A stretch of 64,000 bases of DNA from Alloactinosynnema sp. L-07 (GTDB lineage: Bacteria; Actinomycetota; Actinomycetes; Mycobacteriales; Pseudonocardiaceae): positions 4,402,001 to 4,466,000 of the forward strand of contig NZ_LN850107.1 of NCBI RefSeq assembly GCF_900070365.1. Reading direction: 5' to 3'. The notes beneath the pieces are model-generated. The model was not told where the DNA came from. It did no database searches and saw nothing but the letters and a program-made list of their open reading frames with translations. Below, one piece after another: positions 61,021 to 64,000 of this stretch. The stretch's first letter is position 1. Each line of letters opens with the position of its first letter. Position numbers and translations under genes: made by a program.

Positions 61021-63503
61021 TCCGGGCCGCCGGTGTCGTGGTCTTCGCCCGCGTCGGTGGAGAGCGTGTCGGCGATCCACTGGGTGAGGCGGTCGAACTC
61101 GATGGGCGCCAGGCGGCCGTGGCGGTCGCGCATGACGCATTGGCCGGTACGCAGCCGGCTTTGCATCTGCCGTAGCCGGGGGCCGGGGTCGGCTCGGCCG
61201 AGGAGCACGGCTTGGGCGTCTTGTTCGTCGCGGGTGGTGGCGCGGAAGGCGAAGGACATGACCAGTTGCTCGATCAGGCCGGTCATGCCCGCGAGGTCGC
61301 GAGCGGATTGGGAGTCCAGGAGCAGCCAGACCTGCAGCGCGCGTCCGGTGCGGGCCTGCCATTCGACGAAGGCGCGTCCTTCGGGGTAGCCGGTGATCAG
61401 GTGGAGTTCGGTGAGGGCGACGAGTTTCTTCAGCTCGCGGACTCGTCTGGACTGGTGCAGTGCGTAGGACAGGGCCATGCGGAAGGTGGCGATGGAGCAC
61501 CGTTCCGAGACCGTCCACCGGTCGGGGTCGGTGGTGTGCCGGGGCAGGTCGAGCCCGGCGAGGTTGAGGTACACCAGTCCGCGGCCGGTCATGAGTGCCG
61601 TCCCGTCGCCCGCGGGGCCGAGCACGGCGCGCAGCTGCGGCTGGCGCGACCGCAACGACAGCGTGGCCCCGAGTTCGCGGGCGGTGGCGAAGTCGGTGTC
61701 GGACTCGGGCGTGGACAGCAGATCGCTGATGACGGCCTGCGCCGACCACACTTCTTGCGGCATCGACGTCAGCACCTGGTGGACGGCGTTCTCCAGCAGG
61801 GTCTCGCCGCGGCGGCGGTCCTCGCTGCTGAGTGCGCCCAACAGCGCGTCGAGTGTCAGGGTTCGCGCCTCGTCGACGGTGGTGCCGAACCGCATGGGGT
61901 CCATGGATCCGGAGGCGGACTCAGCCCGCACATCAACGGACTGGACGTCGACGCCAAGCAGTCGGCGGGCGACGTCGATGACGCCCGCGAGGTCGCCCTT
62001 GGGATCGACCAGCAGCGCCCACGCGCCCTCAGCCAGCGCGCCGAGCGTTGCGAGCATGACGGCGGTGGACTTCCCTGAGCCGGACATGCCGGTGAAGCTG
62101 ATCGTGGTCGGCCTGGCCCGGTCGCCGTCGGCGCGGGAGACGATGTGCGCCTGCACCGGCCCGGGCGTGGAGCCGAGGTTCGCGCCGATGTAGGGGCCGG
62201 TGGTGTCGCCGATCGCGGAGCCGCCGTGGAACCAGGAACCGGCCAGGGTGCGCATCGGCTGGTCTTGGCCGAAGGCCTGCACCCTCACGCGGTCGCCTGG
62301 GAGTAGTTCCTGCCACAGCAGGTCCTGCAGGTCCGGGACGACTTCGAGTTGGACGATGCCGGTGTAGCGCTGACGGACCGCGGCGACACGATCGGCGAGT
62401 TCGTCGGGATCGGCGGCGTCGACGACCCAGCGGGCGTGGTTGACGGTGAGCACGTCGATCCTGCGGGCGACTTCCTGGCGACGTTGGTTGAGCGTGTCGT
62501 CGGCGTCGAGGATCTCCGCAGGGACCTGGGCGCCGTGGCCCGCTGCTTCTCGGGTCTGGCTGCGGGTGAGTTTGCGGCCGGAGTCGATGATGGCGATCGA
62601 TCCGGCTTGGCCGTGGTTGACGCCTCGGACGCTGGCTTCGACGCCGGGGAGTTCGGTGAGGATCTCCAGCCACTCTCCGCCCGGCACCTCGAGCTCGGAT
62701 ATCGGGAACCCATTGACGGCGGGAACCAGGATCGTCAGGCAGCGCTGAGCGCCGCTGTCCCGGTCGGTGACCACGACATGGGTTCGCCCGACTTGGACGG
62801 GGTCCATCTCGCCGTTCATCAGCGCGACCAGGGCGGGGCCGGACAACGTTGTGGCGTGCGGGATCTGGATGGGGCTGCGTCGGATCTCCCGCGCGTAGGC
62901 CCACGCGATCAGCTCGGCTGAGGCGGCGGTCGCGTTCAGTGCGCTGCGTTCCAACTGGCCCAGCCAGCGCACGATGTCCAACCGGGACGCGGCGAGCCGT
63001 TGATGCGCGTCGCGGTGCGCCATGCGTGTCGAGCCGCGGAGTCTGGCGCGACGCCAGGTGCGTTCGACGGTGCTTTCGTTGTCCGGGTCGGGCCAACGCA
63101 CGCCGAGCAGGACGACGCGGCGACGGTAGTGTCCGTCGTCGGCGTTGCGGTCGATGCGGCCCGCGCCGAGGCCGATGTAGTCGTCGCTGCCGGGTGCGCG
63201 GACGCTGTGGACTTGGTCCCATCCGCGGACGTAGTCCTCGGAGCCGTGGATCGTCCACATGACCTTCAAGTGGTACTCGGCGCCGGCGGGCAGGAGTGCG
63301 CCCATCGCGGTGGTGGTCTCCCAAGTGGCGGCGCTGAGTTGATCGTCCTCCAGGAGATAGGAGGCCGCGGCGGGGACCTCGGTCCAGACCCACAGTGCGT
63401 CGTCGGTGACTTCGACGCCTTCGGTGATGAGTCGGGGACGGGCCGGTGGAGTGCGGTCACGTTCGAACTGCGCTCGGGCGTTGCTGATCCTGCTGCGAGA
63501 CAA
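61017..63503 (-). CDS. VirB4/TraC-like conjugation ATPase with altered Walker B
   Basis: 828 aa. The N-terminal half (to about 440) is the VirB4 substrate-side domain (TEVPAAASYLLEDDQL, RMAHRDAHQRLAASRL). Walker A is SFTGMSGSGKSTAVMLA (about residue 470), followed by WALLVDPKGDLAGVIDVA. Where Walker B should read hhhhDE, the text is KKLVALTELHLITGYPEG, so the Asp is replaced by Thr. The late motifs (LLLDSQSARDLAGMTGLIEQ, FAFRATTRDEQDAQ) are present. It powers pilus or channel assembly. Its stop overlaps the VirB6-like start by four bases. Confidence 0.85.
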   Translation of the reverse strand: MSRSRISNARAQFERDRTPPARPRLITEGVEVTDDALWVWTEVPAAASYLLEDDQLSAATWETTTAMGALLPAGAEYHLKVMWTIHGSEDYVRGWDQVHSVRAPGSDDYIGLGAGRIDRNADDGHYRRRVVLLGVRWPDPDNESTVERTWRRARLRGSTRMAHRDAHQRLAASRLDIVRWLGQLERSALNATAASAELIAWAYAREIRRSPIQIPHATTLSGPALVALMNGEMDPVQVGRTHVVVTDRDSGAQRCLTILVPAVNGFPISELEVPGGEWLEILTELPGVEASVRGVNHGQAGSIAIIDSGRKLTRSQTREAAGHGAQVPAEILDADDTLNQRRQEVARRIDVLTVNHARWVVDAADPDELADRVAAVRQRYTGIVQLEVVPDLQDLLWQELLPGDRVRVQAFGQDQPMRTLAGSWFHGGSAIGDTTGPYIGANLGSTPGPVQAHIVSRADGDRARPTTISFTGMSGSGKSTAVMLATLGALAEGAWALLVDPKGDLAGVIDVARRLLGVDVQSVDVRAESASGSMDPMRFGTTVDEARTLTLDALLGALSSEDRRRGETLLENAVHQVLTSMPQEVWSAQAVISDLLSTPESDTDFATARELGATLSLRSRQPQLRAVLGPAGDGTALMTGRGLVYLNLAGLDLPRHTTDPDRWTVSERCSIATFRMALSYALHQSRRVRELKKLVALTELHLITGYPEGRAFVEWQARTGRALQVWLLLDSQSARDLAGMTGLIEQLVMSFAFRATTRDEQDAQAVLLGRADPGPRLRQMQSRLRTGQCVMRDRHGRLAPIEFDRLTQWIADTLSTDAGEDHDTGGPE

Positions 63504-63966
63504 TGGCTTTCTCCGATCGAAGTAGTCGACGCCCGGCCCTGCTGAGCAGCGGCACAGCGGGCTGGGTGAGCCGGTCGGGGTGCAGTTCGGCCATGACGTC
63601 CATCGCGATCACCGCCGCGCGCACTCGGCCGATGTCGAGCAAGGGATTGCCCAGAACCCGACTACGTCCTGGCGTGCGGGCAAGCACTCGGTCGTACCAG
63701 GCCACCAGTCGCATGCGTCCCGAGTCGTCGGTCCTGGTTCCCAGAACGACGAATCCGGCTATCGGTCCGATGTAGAGCATCGGGCCCAGTCGGGTGAGCG
63801 GGTCCACGCCGATCACCAGCAGCGCCAACGACCACAGGATCGCGAACACGCCGCCCGCGGCGAGTTTGCGTCGAGCGATCCCTTGACCGAGTGGGCGGCC
63901 GAACAGCTCGTACTGCCGGGTCTCGAGCCGCAGGTACGAGGTGTCGGTGGGCAGCTGGACCGGCAT
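63457..63966 (-). CDS. PrgI/VirB3-like small membrane protein
   Basis: 169 aa. Near the N-terminus is YLRLETRQYELFGRPLGQ, then two helices (AAGGVFAILWSLALLVIG and LYIGPIAGFVVLG) and a soluble basic C-terminus. The size, the helix pair and the position immediately before the VirB4-like ATPase match the PrgI/VirB3 subunit of Gram-positive type IV systems. The start forms a TGATG junction with the upstream gene, and its end overlaps the next gene by 47 bases. Confidence 0.7.
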   Translation of the reverse strand: MPVQLPTDTSYLRLETRQYELFGRPLGQGIARRKLAAGGVFAILWSLALLVIGVDPLTRLGPMLYIGPIAGFVVLGTRTDDSGRMRLVAWYDRVLARTPGRSRVLGNPLLDIGRVRAAVIAMDVMAELHPDRLTQPAVPLLSRAGRRLLRSEKAIVSQQDQQRPSAVRT

Positions 63967-64000
63967 CAGGCCGCGTCCCCGATGAACGCGGTGAACAGCA
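63966..64000 (-). CDS. C-terminal end of another conjugation-module gene, cut by window edge
   Basis: Only the last 11 residues are visible (LLFTAFIGDAA then TGA at 63966-63968). The stop shares bases with the ATG of the PrgI-like gene, so it belongs to the same operon. A membrane protein is likely by position; no more can be said. Confidence 0.5.
   Translation of the reverse strand, partial: LFTAFIGDAA

Noticed and set aside
61021..61749. Longer start for the VirB6-like protein at 61749
   Set aside because: That segment is antisense-frame sequence of the VirB4-like gene; the ATG at 61020 overlaps its stop by four bases as in the other junctions.
1..64000. tRNA or rRNA genes and tRNA-borne att sites
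   Set aside because: I looked for tRNA-like cloverleaf and TTCGA/CCA-type ends at island borders and saw none I could support by eye.

Overview
The window is GC-rich DNA with many GTG starts, ATGA/GTGA gene overlaps and a type I-E CRISPR-Cas locus whose repeat is typical of actinomycetes. It most likely comes from a filamentous actinomycete, perhaps of the Pseudonocardiales; the family is inferred, not proven. Almost everything here looks accessory: a secretion/peptidase-like island, a candidate conflict system, CRISPR-Cas, a restriction gene, many insertion-element remnants and a type IV secretion (conjugation) module.

1-9.0 kb: a leftward operon (7573 down to 369) encodes two acidic paralogous proteins, a HEVGH metalloprotease, a large unknown protein, a small ORF, an amidohydrolase and a peptidoglycan-binding protein. 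It is flanked by the tail of an NtrC-type sigma-54 activator (2-457) and a rightward gene for a sigma-54 factor with an RpoN box (7753-9042). A -24/-12-like element lies just ahead of the operon (7621-7636). Sigma-54 is generally regarded as absent from Actinobacteria, so this looks like an imported, self-contained sigma-54 regulon.

9.0-19.8 kb: after a decayed Mu-type transposase come a leftward patatin-like lipase gene and a rightward, translationally coupled five-gene operon: metallo-beta-lactamase-fold protein, CHAT protease, catalytically dead CHAT homologue, a 1175-aa TPR-like protein ending in an FlhA (FHIPEP) cytosolic-type domain, and a second FlhA-C-like protein. No flagellar or type III secretion genes are visible. 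This is the best candidate in the window for an undescribed system; protease-based immunity or cell suicide is the working inference.

20.2-36.7 kb: membrane proteins of unknown function, then a complete type I-E cas operon (cas3-cse1-cse2-cas7-cas5-cas6e-cas1-cas2), decayed repeats, an intact ISL3-family element inserted in the old end of the array, and a 39-repeat array. The array reads leftward, so its leader is at the right end (about 36606) and its oldest, decayed end faces cas2.

37-43 kb: a membrane-anchored beta-propeller protein, a decayed membrane-protein gene, a GmrSD/SspE-type DUF262-DUF1524 restriction protein and a frameshifted gene.

42.5-64 kb: a conjugation-like module, all leftward, consisting of a VirD4/TraG coupling protein, a lipoprotein, an NlpC/P60 hydrolase, a VirB6-like protein, a VirB4-like ATPase and a PrgI/VirB3-like protein. 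It is interrupted at 46-57 kb by secreted I36-like proteins, a frameshifted MacAB-type exporter, a two-component system, a secreted protein, and group II intron and IS256 debris.
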